A stretch of 8,395 nucleotides of DNA from VRUB01 sp046758085. Its GTDB lineage: Bacteria; Pseudomonadota; Gammaproteobacteria; Acidiferrobacterales; SPGG2. Of the stretch, positions 1 to 7,123 are shown in pieces. The stretch is taken from contig JBHHZP010000153.1 of assembly GCA_046758085.1 (NCBI GenBank), forward strand, positions 1 through 8,395, given 5' to 3'. The stretch's first letter is position 1; every line of letters starts with the position of its first letter. The notes below the pieces were generated by a model that saw nothing but the letters and a program-made list of their open reading frames with translations, did not search any database and was not told the DNA's origin. The translations under genes and the position numbers were made by a program.

Positions 1-734
1 GTGGGTCACGTGTGCAAAGCGTTTCGAATGAGCTGGCCGGCGAACGCGTGGATATCATCCAGTGGTCCGAGGATCCGGCGCAATTCGTGATCAACGCCTT
101 GGCGCCGGCCGAGGTGATCTCGATTATGGTCGATGAGGAGCTCCATAGCATGGATGTCATGGTCGATGAGATGCAGCTATCCCAGGCGATCGGGCGCGGA
201 GGACAGAACGTTCGCTTGGCGACCGAGCTCACAGGTTGGGAGCTGAATATCATGACTGAGGAGGCAGCAAGCGAGAAAAGCAACACCGAAGTGGCGACCG
301 CGGTCAAGCTCTTCATGGAGCAGCTTGATGTGGACGAGGAGGTAGCGACGATCCTGGTTCAAGAAGGTTTCACCAACCTGGACGAGATCGCGTATGTACC
401 GAAACAGGAACTGTTGACCGTGGAAGGTTTTGACGAAAATCTGGTCGAGGAGCTACGCAGCCGTGCACGCGACGCCCTGCTGACTACGGCAATCGCCGTG
501 GAAGAGCAGATCAGCTTGGCCGAACCTGAAAAGGACTTGCTTGAAATGGAAGGGATGGACGAGCACACGGCACACTTACTGGCCAGTCACGACATCAAGA
601 CTCGCGAGGACCTCGCCGAGCAGTCAGTCGACGAGTTATTGGAAATTGAGGGCATCGGTGACGAGGAGCGACTGAAGAAGCTGATCATGACGGCGCGGGC
701 CCCGTGGTTCGAGAATCAAGAAGAGGCAGGTTAG
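1..734 (+). CDS. nusA: Transcription termination/antitermination factor NusA, 3' part (5' end outside window)
   Basis: NusA binds RNA polymerase and nascent RNA and modulates pausing, termination and antitermination. Only the C-terminal half is present: the frame is open from base 3, where Gly-Ser-Arg-Val-Gln continues the end of the KH1 GxxG loop, so the GTG at 12 is not a real start. KH2 follows, with its GRGG loop at 192-203. Two helix-hairpin-helix acidic repeats come next: AR1 at about 309-490, containing EEGF-like and AYVP motifs, and AR2 at about 516-713, ending near a Trp-Phe pair. In E. coli these repeats contact the alpha-subunit C-terminal domain and autoinhibit RNA binding; they are typical of gammaproteobacterial NusA. 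The fragment ends with TAG, 10 bases before infB. Identity rests on strong residue-by-residue similarity to E. coli NusA recalled from memory. No frameshift or missing motif is seen. Confidence 0.97.
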   Translation, partial: GSRVQSVSNELAGERVDIIQWSEDPAQFVINALAPAEVISIMVDEELHSMDVMVDEMQLSQAIGRGGQNVRLATELTGWELNIMTEEAASEKSNTEVATAVKLFMEQLDVDEEVATILVQEGFTNLDEIAYVPKQELLTVEGFDENLVEELRSRARDALLTTAIAVEEQISLAEPEKDLLEMEGMDEHTAHLLASHDIKTREDLAEQSVDELLEIEGIGDEERLKKLIMTARAPWFENQEEAG

Positions 735-744
735 AAATATCGAT

Positions 745-3234
745 ATGGCGACAATTACAGTAGAGGCTTTTGCAGAACGTATCGGTATCCCGCCCGAGAC
801 GTTATTGCGGCAGCTGGGCGCAGCCGGAATTGATGGCAAGCAAGTAGGCGATGCGCTGAGTGAAGAAGAAAAATTGAAATTACTCAGCTTTTTGCAGGGC
901 GGTGAGCCGGAGGCGCTGGCGCGCAAGAAGATTTCAGTCAAGCGCAAGTCTACGGGTCAAATTACCCAGAACACACGCACGGGAACGACCCGCACCGTTC
1001 AGGTGGAGGTGCGCAAGAGGCGCACCTTTGTCAAACGTGCTGAGGTCGAAGCTGCCCCGCCGGTCGAGCCCACGCCGACGCCGGCCGAGGTGCCCAAGCA
1101 TCCCGTGTTTGCAGAGGTCGAGCAAGCGCCGACGGCTGAGATCAACGTCGATGTATCTGTGAAGGAGGAGCCCGTAGCGCCTGCGCCACCCACCCCGGAA
1201 CCGGTGGTCGCGGAAGAATCTCCGGTGCAAATGGAGCAGATAGCAGATGCAGAGCAACCAAGTGCTGTTGAACCAGCGGCGCCCATGGCCGAGAAAAAAG
1301 CGCCGAGCGCCAAGGAGCGAGAGCGCCGCCGCAAGGCCGAGGAAGCTAAAGAGCCGGCACGCGCGGAGTTACACGTGGCCGACGGCCGCAAGGTACGCCG
1401 CCGCATAAGGCCGGTCTCCAAGAAGGCGGTCGTGACCAGCATGTCGGGGCAGCACGCCTTCGAGAAGCCAACACAACCTATTGTACGCGAGGTCGTGCTC
1501 CCGGAAACGATTACAGTAGCCGAGCTTGCGCAAAAGATGTCAGTTAAGGCCGCTGAAGTGATAAAGACCTTGATGGGCCTGGGGAGCCTGGTCACGATCA
1601 ACCAGGTGCTTGACCGTGACACGGCGACTGTGGTCATCGAGGAAATGGGCCACACGGTCAAAGAGGGCAGGCCCACGAGTCCGGAAGCGGCGCTCGAGCA
1701 GCCGCTAGAAGCGGCGGCGGAGGCCGAGCCGCGCCCGCCAGTGGTCACAGTAATGGGGCACGTCGATCATGGAAAGACTTCGTTGTTGGACCACATTCGC
1801 AAAACGCGTGTGGCCAGTGGTGAGGCGGGTGGAATCACGCAGCACATCGGTGCCTATCACGTCAAGATTGACAAAGGTGTGGTGACTTTTCTGGACACCC
1901 CTGGCCATGAAGCGTTTACTGCGATGCGTGCCCGCGGCGCCGGGGCAACGGATCTGGTGATACTGGTCGTAGCGGCGGACGACGGCGTTAAGCCGCAAAC
2001 CATTGAGGCCATACACCATGCACGTGACGCCGGTGTCCCGATGGTGGTGGCAATCAATAAGATTGACAAGCCTGACGCTGATCCGGAGCGAGTTCGGCAG
2101 GAGTTGACCAAGCATGAGGTAGTTCCGGAAGAATGGGGAGGCGAAGAACTATTTATCAATGTGTCGGCTAAGACGGGCGAGGGGATCGACGAGCTGCTGG
2201 AAGCCGTGCTTTTGCAGGCAGAGCTCCTGGAGCTCAAGGCTGTCAAGGTTGGTCCAGCCTCAGGCATCGTGGTCGAGGCGCGGTTGGACAAAGGACGCGG
2301 CCCGGTTGCGACCGTGCTCATACAGCGTGGGACTTTGCACAGGGGCGATATCGTGCTCGTCGGGGGGGAGTATGGGCGGGTGCGCGCCATGCTCGATGAG
2401 AACGCCAAGGCGGTAAAAGAGGCGGGGCCTTCCATCCCCGTGGAGCTACAAGGGTTGTCCGGCGTGCCCTATGCAGGTGATGAGTTGACCTGGGTGGAAA
2501 GCGAGCGCAAGGCCCGCGAGATAGCGTTATACCGCCAGGGCCAGCTCAAGGACACCAAGCTCGCGCGACAACAGGCGGCCAGGCTTGCCGATGTTTTCGA
2601 GCAAATGAAGGAGGGCGAGTTCAAGACCCTTAGCCTGCTCATCAAGGCGGATGTCCAGGGGTCCGTCGAGGCACTGACGGACACGCTCGAGCGGTTGTCG
2701 ACGGATGAGGTGAAAGTAAAAGTCATACACGGCATGGTAGGGGGAATCAGCGAATCGGACGTCAACCTGGCAGTGGCTGCCGGCGCCATCATTATCGGCT
2801 TTAACGTACGCGCGGACAGCGCTGCTCGCCGCCTGATTGAAGAAGAAGGTGTTGATGTTCACTACTACAATGTCATTTACGACGCGGTCGACGAACTCCG
2901 AAACGCGATCAGTGGGATGCTTGCACCTCAGCTCAAAGAACAAATGGTCGGTCTCGCCGAGGTCCGGGATGTGTTCCGGGCGCGCAAGTTCGGGGCCATT
3001 GCCGGGTGTTATGTCAGTGAAGGTGTTGTACGTCGCAACCTGCCAATTCGTGTATTACGAGACAACATCGTCATATATGAAGGGGAGCTTGAATCATTGC
3101 GTCGTTTCAAAGAGGACGTGAATGAGGTGAAAGCGGGGACCGAGTGTGGAATCGGCGTTAAAAATTACAACGACGTCAAAGTCGGGGATCAGATCGAAGT
3201 CTACGAGAGGATAGAGGTTGCCCGCTCGGCCTAA
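745..3234 (+). CDS. infB: Translation initiation factor IF2
   Basis: GTPase that brings fMet-tRNA to the 30S subunit and promotes 50S joining. The protein is 829 aa, somewhat shorter than E. coli IF2 (890 aa). An N-terminal IF2_N domain covers residues 1-50, followed by a basic IF2-associated segment to about 105, then a Pro/Glu/Ala-rich and Arg/Lys-rich linker to about 250. A second IF2_N domain spans about 253-303. The G domain has G1 GHVDHGKT at 338-345, G2 GGITQHIGAY, G3 DTPGHE at 384-389, G4 NKID at 438-441 and G5 SAK at 474-476, so all nucleotide-binding motifs are intact. The beta-barrel and C-terminal fMet-tRNA-binding domains follow, with GAIAGC and GIGVKNYND motifs near the end. ATG 745 is chosen because the N-terminus matches the family. 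No strong Shine-Dalgarno is visible in the 10-base gap after nusA, so coupling to nusA translation is likely. An internal GTG at 1432 could give a short isoform. Confidence 0.98.
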   Translation: MATITVEAFAERIGIPPETLLRQLGAAGIDGKQVGDALSEEEKLKLLSFLQGGEPEALARKKISVKRKSTGQITQNTRTGTTRTVQVEVRKRRTFVKRAEVEAAPPVEPTPTPAEVPKHPVFAEVEQAPTAEINVDVSVKEEPVAPAPPTPEPVVAEESPVQMEQIADAEQPSAVEPAAPMAEKKAPSAKERERRRKAEEAKEPARAELHVADGRKVRRRIRPVSKKAVVTSMSGQHAFEKPTQPIVREVVLPETITVAELAQKMSVKAAEVIKTLMGLGSLVTINQVLDRDTATVVIEEMGHTVKEGRPTSPEAALEQPLEAAAEAEPRPPVVTVMGHVDHGKTSLLDHIRKTRVASGEAGGITQHIGAYHVKIDKGVVTFLDTPGHEAFTAMRARGAGATDLVILVVAADDGVKPQTIEAIHHARDAGVPMVVAINKIDKPDADPERVRQELTKHEVVPEEWGGEELFINVSAKTGEGIDELLEAVLLQAELLELKAVKVGPASGIVVEARLDKGRGPVATVLIQRGTLHRGDIVLVGGEYGRVRAMLDENAKAVKEAGPSIPVELQGLSGVPYAGDELTWVESERKAREIALYRQGQLKDTKLARQQAARLADVFEQMKEGEFKTLSLLIKADVQGSVEALTDTLERLSTDEVKVKVIHGMVGGISESDVNLAVAAGAIIIGFNVRADSAARRLIEEEGVDVHYYNVIYDAVDELRNAISGMLAPQLKEQMVGLAEVRDVFRARKFGAIAGCYVSEGVVRRNLPIRVLRDNIVIYEGELESLRRFKEDVNEVKAGTECGIGVKNYNDVKVGDQIEVYERIEVARSA

Positions 3235-3304
3235 ATCATGCTCGTCCCGGCGACCGCTCCGATTGTAGAGAACACAGCAGCGTGCAGCGCACAGTCCGTG
3301 CTCT

Positions 3305-3676
3305 ATGCATAGCCAGTCTAACCGACAGCGGCGGGTTGCGGAGCTGCTCAAGAGAGAACTCGCCGTATTGATCCAGCACGAACTTAATGATCCACGTGTG
3401 CACGGCGTGACCTTGACCGGCGCCGAAGTTGCCTCCGATCTTTCTACAGCCAAGGTGTATTTCAGCTGTCTGGCCGGTGTCGGCGAGAAAAAGGAAAGTG
3501 TGACTGTACTGAACAAGGCATCGTCTTTCTTGCGGCATCGGCTGATGAGCAGGTTAGCATTGCGAGGGGTTCCAAGATTGCAATTCGTGTATGACACCTC
3601 GGTGGAAGAAGGGACGGCGTTGTCGACGCTAATCGATCGCGCGGTGGCAGAAGATAAAGATCGTCAAGTCGACTAA
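3305..3676 (+). CDS. rbfA: Ribosome-binding factor A
   Basis: Small KH-fold protein that binds free 30S subunits late in assembly and helps mature the 5' end of 16S rRNA; in E. coli it is needed for cold adaptation. The product is 123 aa against 133 in E. coli. Family signatures are the basic N-terminal helix (RQRRVAELLKREL), the NDPRVHGVTLTGAEVA strand region, STAKVYFS, and VPRLQFVYDTSVEEG near the C-terminus. The usual Ala-x-Gly kink between the last helices reads Ala72-Ser73-Ser74 here, an oddity. ATG 3305 is the only start compatible with the conserved N-terminus: an in-frame TAG lies at 3266 and no other start codon lies between. No Shine-Dalgarno precedes it. The gene lies 70 bases after infB, and a 24-codon open frame from 3238 ends across its start, which may couple the two genes. 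truB follows after 12 bases. Confidence 0.95.
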   Translation: MHSQSNRQRRVAELLKRELAVLIQHELNDPRVHGVTLTGAEVASDLSTAKVYFSCLAGVGEKKESVTVLNKASSFLRHRLMSRLALRGVPRLQFVYDTSVEEGTALSTLIDRAVAEDKDRQVD

Positions 3677-3680
3677 GAGG
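3675..3680 (+). promoter_or_regulatory. Shine-Dalgarno that fixes the truB start
   Basis: AAGAGG overlaps the rbfA stop codon (TAA 3674-3676). It lies only 2 bases before a first TTG at 3683 but 8 bases before a second in-frame TTG at 3689. Normal spacing therefore favours 3689, and the resulting N-terminus (Met-Ala-Arg-Lys) looks like other TruB proteins. The overlap with the rbfA stop suggests translational coupling. Confidence 0.7.
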
Positions 3681-3688
3681 ATTTGCAC

Positions 3689-4609
3689 TTGGCACGGAAA
3701 TTTCCCAATCACGTCGATGTCAACGGTATTCTGCTTTTGGACAAACCGCCGTCAATGACATCGAATCGGGCACTGCAGGCTGCTAAGTTGATATTCCGGG
3801 CACATAAGGCAGGTCACACGGGCAGTCTCGATCCCATCGCGACGGGGTTACTTCCTTTGTGTTTTGGTGAGGCGACCAAGGTATCGCAGTTCTTACTTAA
3901 CGCAGACAAACGATACCGTACGGTATTCAAGCTGGGAGAGTCTACGGATACATTCGACAGTGAGGGACGAGTCGTCGAAAAGCGCCCTGTCGCTGTGGAC
4001 CGGCGGGTGATAGATCGCGCTTTGCGGGAATTCGAGGGTGACATCGAACAACTGCCGCCGATGTACTCGGCAATCAAACGTGGTGGCAAGTCACTCTACA
4101 AGCTGGCCCGTAAGGGTATCGAGGTCGAGCGAAAGCCACGCCAGGTTTCGATTCATTATATAAAGTGTTTGACTCTGCACACCGATCGTCTGGAGCTGGA
4201 AATCCACTGTTCAAAGGGAACGTATATTCGTGCGCTCGCGCATGACTTGGGACAGGCACTGGGCTGTGGCGCGCATGTCGAAAGTCTCAGGCGCCTTGCG
4301 GTGGGGGAGCTATCTGTTGATGATGCGGTGGGTCTGGAGGAGCTAAAAGCGGCCGAAAGCCACGAGGCGCGGGAAAGGTTGTTGCTTCCGGTGGATGTGG
4401 CGCTTTCAGGTCTGCCAGACGTTCATCTTACACCACTGGCCGCTCATTACCTGTGCCGCGGTCAACCTGTGTCCGTCAGGCACTCCCATCAACCGGGTTG
4501 GGTACGGCTGTATGCCGACGGCAGCCGATTTTTGGGTATGGGGCAGGTGCTGGACGATGGCCGAGTCGCTCCACGTCGGCTATTGTTGGGCAGAACAAAA
4601 CCGATTTGA
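3689..4609 (+). CDS. truB: tRNA pseudouridine(55) synthase TruB
   Basis: Isomerises uridine 55 in the T-loop of elongator tRNAs to pseudouridine and also acts as a tRNA folding chaperone. The product is 306 aa from TTG 3689 (308 aa from TTG 3683). With the 3689 start, the numbering matches E. coli TruB: catalytic Asp48 in GHTGSLDP, Tyr76 in DKRYR, and Tyr179 and Arg181 in GTYIRAL are all present. The N-terminal motif NGILLLDKP and the substrate-binding motif PPMYSAIKRGGKSLYKLARKG are also intact. A C-terminal PUA-like domain runs from about residue 240, starting at LPDVHLTPLAAHYLCRG. Translation is probably coupled to rbfA, 12 bases upstream, whose stop overlaps the Shine-Dalgarno. A 123-base spacer with a promoter separates it from rpsO. 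The rare TTG start should limit initiation efficiency. Function is secure; only the exact start is in slight doubt. Confidence 0.96.
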   Translation: MARKFPNHVDVNGILLLDKPPSMTSNRALQAAKLIFRAHKAGHTGSLDPIATGLLPLCFGEATKVSQFLLNADKRYRTVFKLGESTDTFDSEGRVVEKRPVAVDRRVIDRALREFEGDIEQLPPMYSAIKRGGKSLYKLARKGIEVERKPRQVSIHYIKCLTLHTDRLELEIHCSKGTYIRALAHDLGQALGCGAHVESLRRLAVGELSVDDAVGLEELKAAESHEARERLLLPVDVALSGLPDVHLTPLAAHYLCRGQPVSVRHSHQPGWVRLYADGSRFLGMGQVLDDGRVAPRRLLLGRTKPI

Positions 4610-4628
4610 TAGGTGTTGTTTCCATTGG

Positions 4629-4657
4629 TTGAGAGCAGAGTAACCCGCAGGTAGAAT
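4629..4657 (+). promoter_or_regulatory. Sigma70-type promoter for rpsO-pnp
   Basis: A -35 box TTGAGA (4629-4634) and a -10 box TAGAAT (4652-4657) are separated by exactly 17 bases. Each box differs from consensus at one position. The predicted transcription start is near 4663-4665. The discriminator after the -10 box is GC-rich (ACCGCGC), as in promoters under stringent (ppGpp/DksA) control. E. coli also has a dedicated promoter upstream of rpsO, so the location agrees with established operon biology. The prediction comes from sequence only. Confidence 0.72.
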
Positions 4658-4663
4658 ACCGCG

Positions 4664-4732
4664 CGCCTTTGCGTGGCGACGGGCGCTACAACGATCGCAC
4701 ATTGGTATAAGTCGGTAGTGAGGTAACATTAG
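4664..4732 (+). promoter_or_regulatory. rpsO 5' leader with possible hairpins, candidate S15 operator
   Basis: The predicted untranslated leader is about 70 bases. At its 5' end GCGCC (4663-4667) can pair with GGCGC (4682-4686), or CGCC (4664-4667) with GGCG (4675-4678), giving mutually exclusive hairpins. At its 3' end TAGTG (4716-4720) can pair with CATTA (4727-4731) through five pairs, one of them G-U. This places most of the Shine-Dalgarno (GAGGT, 4720-4724) in the loop. In E. coli, S15 represses its own translation by binding a structure at this place. A similar role here is inference, since the specific E. coli pseudoknot was not recognised. Confidence 0.3.
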
Positions 4733-5002
4733 ATGGCAATCACAGCACAGCAGAAGGGCGACATAGTAAAGGGCTACCAGGTTCATCAAGGGGATACAGG
4801 TTCCCCAGAGGTACAGGTGGCGCTACTGTCTGCTCGAATCAATGAACTGTCTGAGCATTTTCAAACGCACCCGCATGATCGTCATTCCCGGCTGGGGCTT
4901 TTGCGTATGATCAACAAGCGACGGAAGTTGCTTGATTACCTGAAGAAAGTGGATGTAGGCCGCTACCGTTCTTTGATCGAACGGCTCGGTCTGCGTAAAT
5001 AA
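4733..5002 (+). CDS. rpsO: 30S ribosomal protein S15
   Basis: Primary 16S rRNA-binding protein that folds the central domain three-way junction early in 30S assembly and contributes to an intersubunit bridge with 23S rRNA. The product is 89 aa, the standard length. The diagnostic sequence is present: DTGSPEVQVALLSARIN, then HF, a spaced H and D, HSRLGLLRM, and RRKLLDYLKKVD with the C-terminal IERLGLRK. ATG 4733 is preceded at 8 bases by GAGGT, one of the clearest ribosome-binding sites in the window. A promoter lies upstream at 4629-4657. pnp follows after only 21 bases, so the two are almost certainly cotranscribed. S15 autoregulation at the mRNA leader is known in E. coli and plausible here. 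Confidence 0.98.
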   Translation: MAITAQQKGDIVKGYQVHQGDTGSPEVQVALLSARINELSEHFQTHPHDRHSRLGLLRMINKRRKLLDYLKKVDVGRYRSLIERLGLRK

Positions 5003-5011
5003 TTCCTGACC

Positions 5012-5016
5012 GAGGG
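5012..5016 (+). promoter_or_regulatory. Shine-Dalgarno that supports the TTG start of pnp
   Basis: GAGGG lies 7 bases before TTG 5024 in the 21-base gap after rpsO. No ATG or GTG offers a better in-frame start, and the N-terminus from the TTG aligns with the family up to the conserved QYGQRTLTLETG segment. Confidence 0.75.
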
Positions 5017-5023
5017 CAAAGCA

Positions 5024-7123
5024 TTGGGCAAGATTACAAAATCCCTTCAGTACGGCCAGCGCACCCTTACTCTCGAGACTGGGGAGATCGCGCGGCAGGC
5101 CAGTGGCGCAGTAATGGCGAGCATGGGCGATACCGTGATACTGGCAACGGTTGTCGCTGACAAGGAACCAAGACCGGGCCAGGATTTCTTTCCGCTAACC
5201 GTGGATTATCAAGAGAAGACCTTCGCCGCCGGCCGCATACCGGGAGGTTTCTTTAAACGCGAGGGCCGGCCATCTGAAAAAGAGATCCTCACCTCCCGCC
5301 TGATCGACCGCCCCATCCGACCCTTGTTTCCCGACGGTTTCACTAATGAAGTTCAAGTTATCGCGACGGTCATGTCCCTGGACCCCGAAATCGATCCAGA
5401 TATCGTATCCTTGATCGGGGCTTCGGCGGCGATTTCACTGTCGGGTGTGCCGTTTGGCGGACCTGTCGGTGCGGCGCGCGTCGGCTATATCGATGGCCAG
5501 TACGTACTCAACCCTACCAGTGGGCAAGTTAAGGAATCACAGCTTGACTTGGTTGTTGCCGGGACCAAATCCGGTGTGCTGATGGTTGAATCGGAAGCCA
5601 AAGTACTGTCCGAAGAGACCATGTTGGAGGCAGTGATGTTTGGCCACGCGCAAATGCAGCCGGTTATCGAGGCGATCAACGAGCTCACACGTGAGGCCGG
5701 GACGAAACCGTGGGACTGGCAAGCGCCGGAAAAAAACGCATCGTTATTGGAAGCAGTCCGCGAATCGGGTGTGACAGAAATTACGAACGCCTACGAAATT
5801 GCGGACAAGGTTTCACGTCAAGATAAGCTTGCTCAAGTGCGCGAGCAAATTGTCTCGGGGGTGGTATCAGCGGATGCTGGCGAGGAGGAGCTGGCGGAGA
5901 TCAAGAAAGCTATCAAGGGCGCCGAGCGCGATGTGGTGCGCGGGAGAATTCTTGAGGGAGAGCCACGCATTGATGGTCGCGACACCCGCACGGTGCGATC
6001 CATTACCATACGGATCGGCGTACTGCCACGAACGCACGGGTCTGCGTTGTTTACGCGTGGCGAGACGCAAGCATTGGTTACGACGACGCTCGGTACGGGG
6101 CGCGATGCACAGATTATCGATGCACTGGAAGGAGAGCGCAAGGATCCGTTTATGCTGCACTACAATTTCCCGCCATACAGCGTCGGGGAGACGGGACGCG
6201 TGGGTTCACCTAAGAGACGGGAGATCGGTCATGGCCGGTTAGCGAGACGAAGTATTGCCGCTGTGCTGCCGGATATGGACGAGTATCCTTACGTGGTGCG
6301 CGTGGTTTCCGAGATAACGGAATCGAACGGCTCCAGCTCGATGGCCACAGTTTGTGGCGCAAGTCTTTCGCTCATGGACGCCGGGGTCAAAATCAAAGCA
6401 CCCGTCGCGGGTGTCGCGATGGGCCTGATCAAGGAAGGGAATCGGTTTGCGGTTCTCACCGACATAATCGGTGACGAGGATCATCTGGGCGATATGGACT
6501 TCAAGGTAGCGGGCACTTCTGAGGGTGTCACGGCGCTACAAATGGATATCAAGATTGAGGAGATTACCAAGGAAATCATGCAGGCCGCTCTTGAGCAGGC
6601 GAAAGAGGGGCGGTTTCATATACTCGATGCCATGAATCAGGTTATTGCCGAGCCGCGCGCGGAGTTATCTGACTATGCTCCCCGCATTATCACGTTCAAG
6701 ATCAATCCGGACCGGATTCGTGACGTTATCGGCAAAGGCGGTACGACGATTCGTGCCATCTGCGAAGAGACTAATGCAACGATCGATATTTCCGATGACG
6801 GCACGGTGAAAATTGCATCTGTTGACAATGCAGCAACCCAGGAAGCGCGCCGGCGAGTCGAGCAATTAACGGCGGACGTCGAGGTGGGTATGGTGTACGA
6901 AGGCAAGGTCGCGAAGCTGATGGATTTTGGTGCCTTCGTTACGATTTTGCCGGGCCGTGACGGCCTTGTTCACATCTCACAAATCTCGAATGAACGAGTG
7001 GAAAATGTGAGCGATAAACTTAAAGAAGGTGACAACGTTAAAGTCAAGGTCTTGGAAGTGGACAAGCAAGGGCGCATCCGCCTCAGTATGAAGGCGGTTG
7101 CGCAGCAGGCGGCATCGCAGTAG
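5024..7123 (+). CDS. pnp: Polynucleotide phosphorylase (polyribonucleotide nucleotidyltransferase)
   Basis: Processive 3'-to-5' phosphorolytic exoribonuclease that degrades mRNA to nucleoside diphosphates; in E. coli it is a trimer and a component of the RNA degradosome. The product is 699 aa (E. coli 711). The first RNase PH-like domain includes FFKREGRPSE at 76-85; an all-helical linker domain follows, then the catalytic second RNase PH-like domain. Active-site residues keep E. coli numbering: Arg398-Arg399 in SPKRREIGHGR, Ser437-439 in NGSSSM, and Asp486, Asp492 and Lys494 in DEDHLGDMDFK. The KH domain has IGKGG at 569-573. The S1 domain (about 622-690) includes VDFGAF-like and GLVHISQI motifs. 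The tail after S1 is about 10 residues, shorter than in E. coli. Translation starts at TTG with a good Shine-Dalgarno. It is almost certainly cotranscribed with rpsO. The stop codon directly abuts an 8-bp GC-rich stem. Confidence 0.98.
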   Translation: MGKITKSLQYGQRTLTLETGEIARQASGAVMASMGDTVILATVVADKEPRPGQDFFPLTVDYQEKTFAAGRIPGGFFKREGRPSEKEILTSRLIDRPIRPLFPDGFTNEVQVIATVMSLDPEIDPDIVSLIGASAAISLSGVPFGGPVGAARVGYIDGQYVLNPTSGQVKESQLDLVVAGTKSGVLMVESEAKVLSEETMLEAVMFGHAQMQPVIEAINELTREAGTKPWDWQAPEKNASLLEAVRESGVTEITNAYEIADKVSRQDKLAQVREQIVSGVVSADAGEEELAEIKKAIKGAERDVVRGRILEGEPRIDGRDTRTVRSITIRIGVLPRTHGSALFTRGETQALVTTTLGTGRDAQIIDALEGERKDPFMLHYNFPPYSVGETGRVGSPKRREIGHGRLARRSIAAVLPDMDEYPYVVRVVSEITESNGSSSMATVCGASLSLMDAGVKIKAPVAGVAMGLIKEGNRFAVLTDIIGDEDHLGDMDFKVAGTSEGVTALQMDIKIEEITKEIMQAALEQAKEGRFHILDAMNQVIAEPRAELSDYAPRIITFKINPDRIRDVIGKGGTTIRAICEETNATIDISDDGTVKIASVDNAATQEARRRVEQLTADVEVGMVYEGKVAKLMDFGAFVTILPGRDGLVHISQISNERVENVSDKLKEGDNVKVKVLEVDKQGRIRLSMKAVAQQAASQ

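Noticed and set aside
737..746. Palindrome ATATCGATAT overlapping the infB start codon
   Set aside because: It has no loop for a hairpin and is only 10 bases in an AT-rich start region; chance is the simplest explanation.
999..1748. Open frame of 249 codons on the - strand inside infB
   Set aside because: It is a Ser/Thr/Ala-rich shadow of the repetitive Pro/Glu/Ala-coding linker of IF2, with no recognisable domain; infB itself is certain.
1857..2435. Open frame of 192 codons on the - strand inside the IF2 G domain
   Set aside because: It is antisense to fully conserved GTPase motifs and has low-complexity Ser-rich composition.
5799..6242. Open frame of 147 codons on the + strand inside pnp
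   Set aside because: It is out of frame with the conserved PNPase core and rich in Arg/Ser; no domain is seen.
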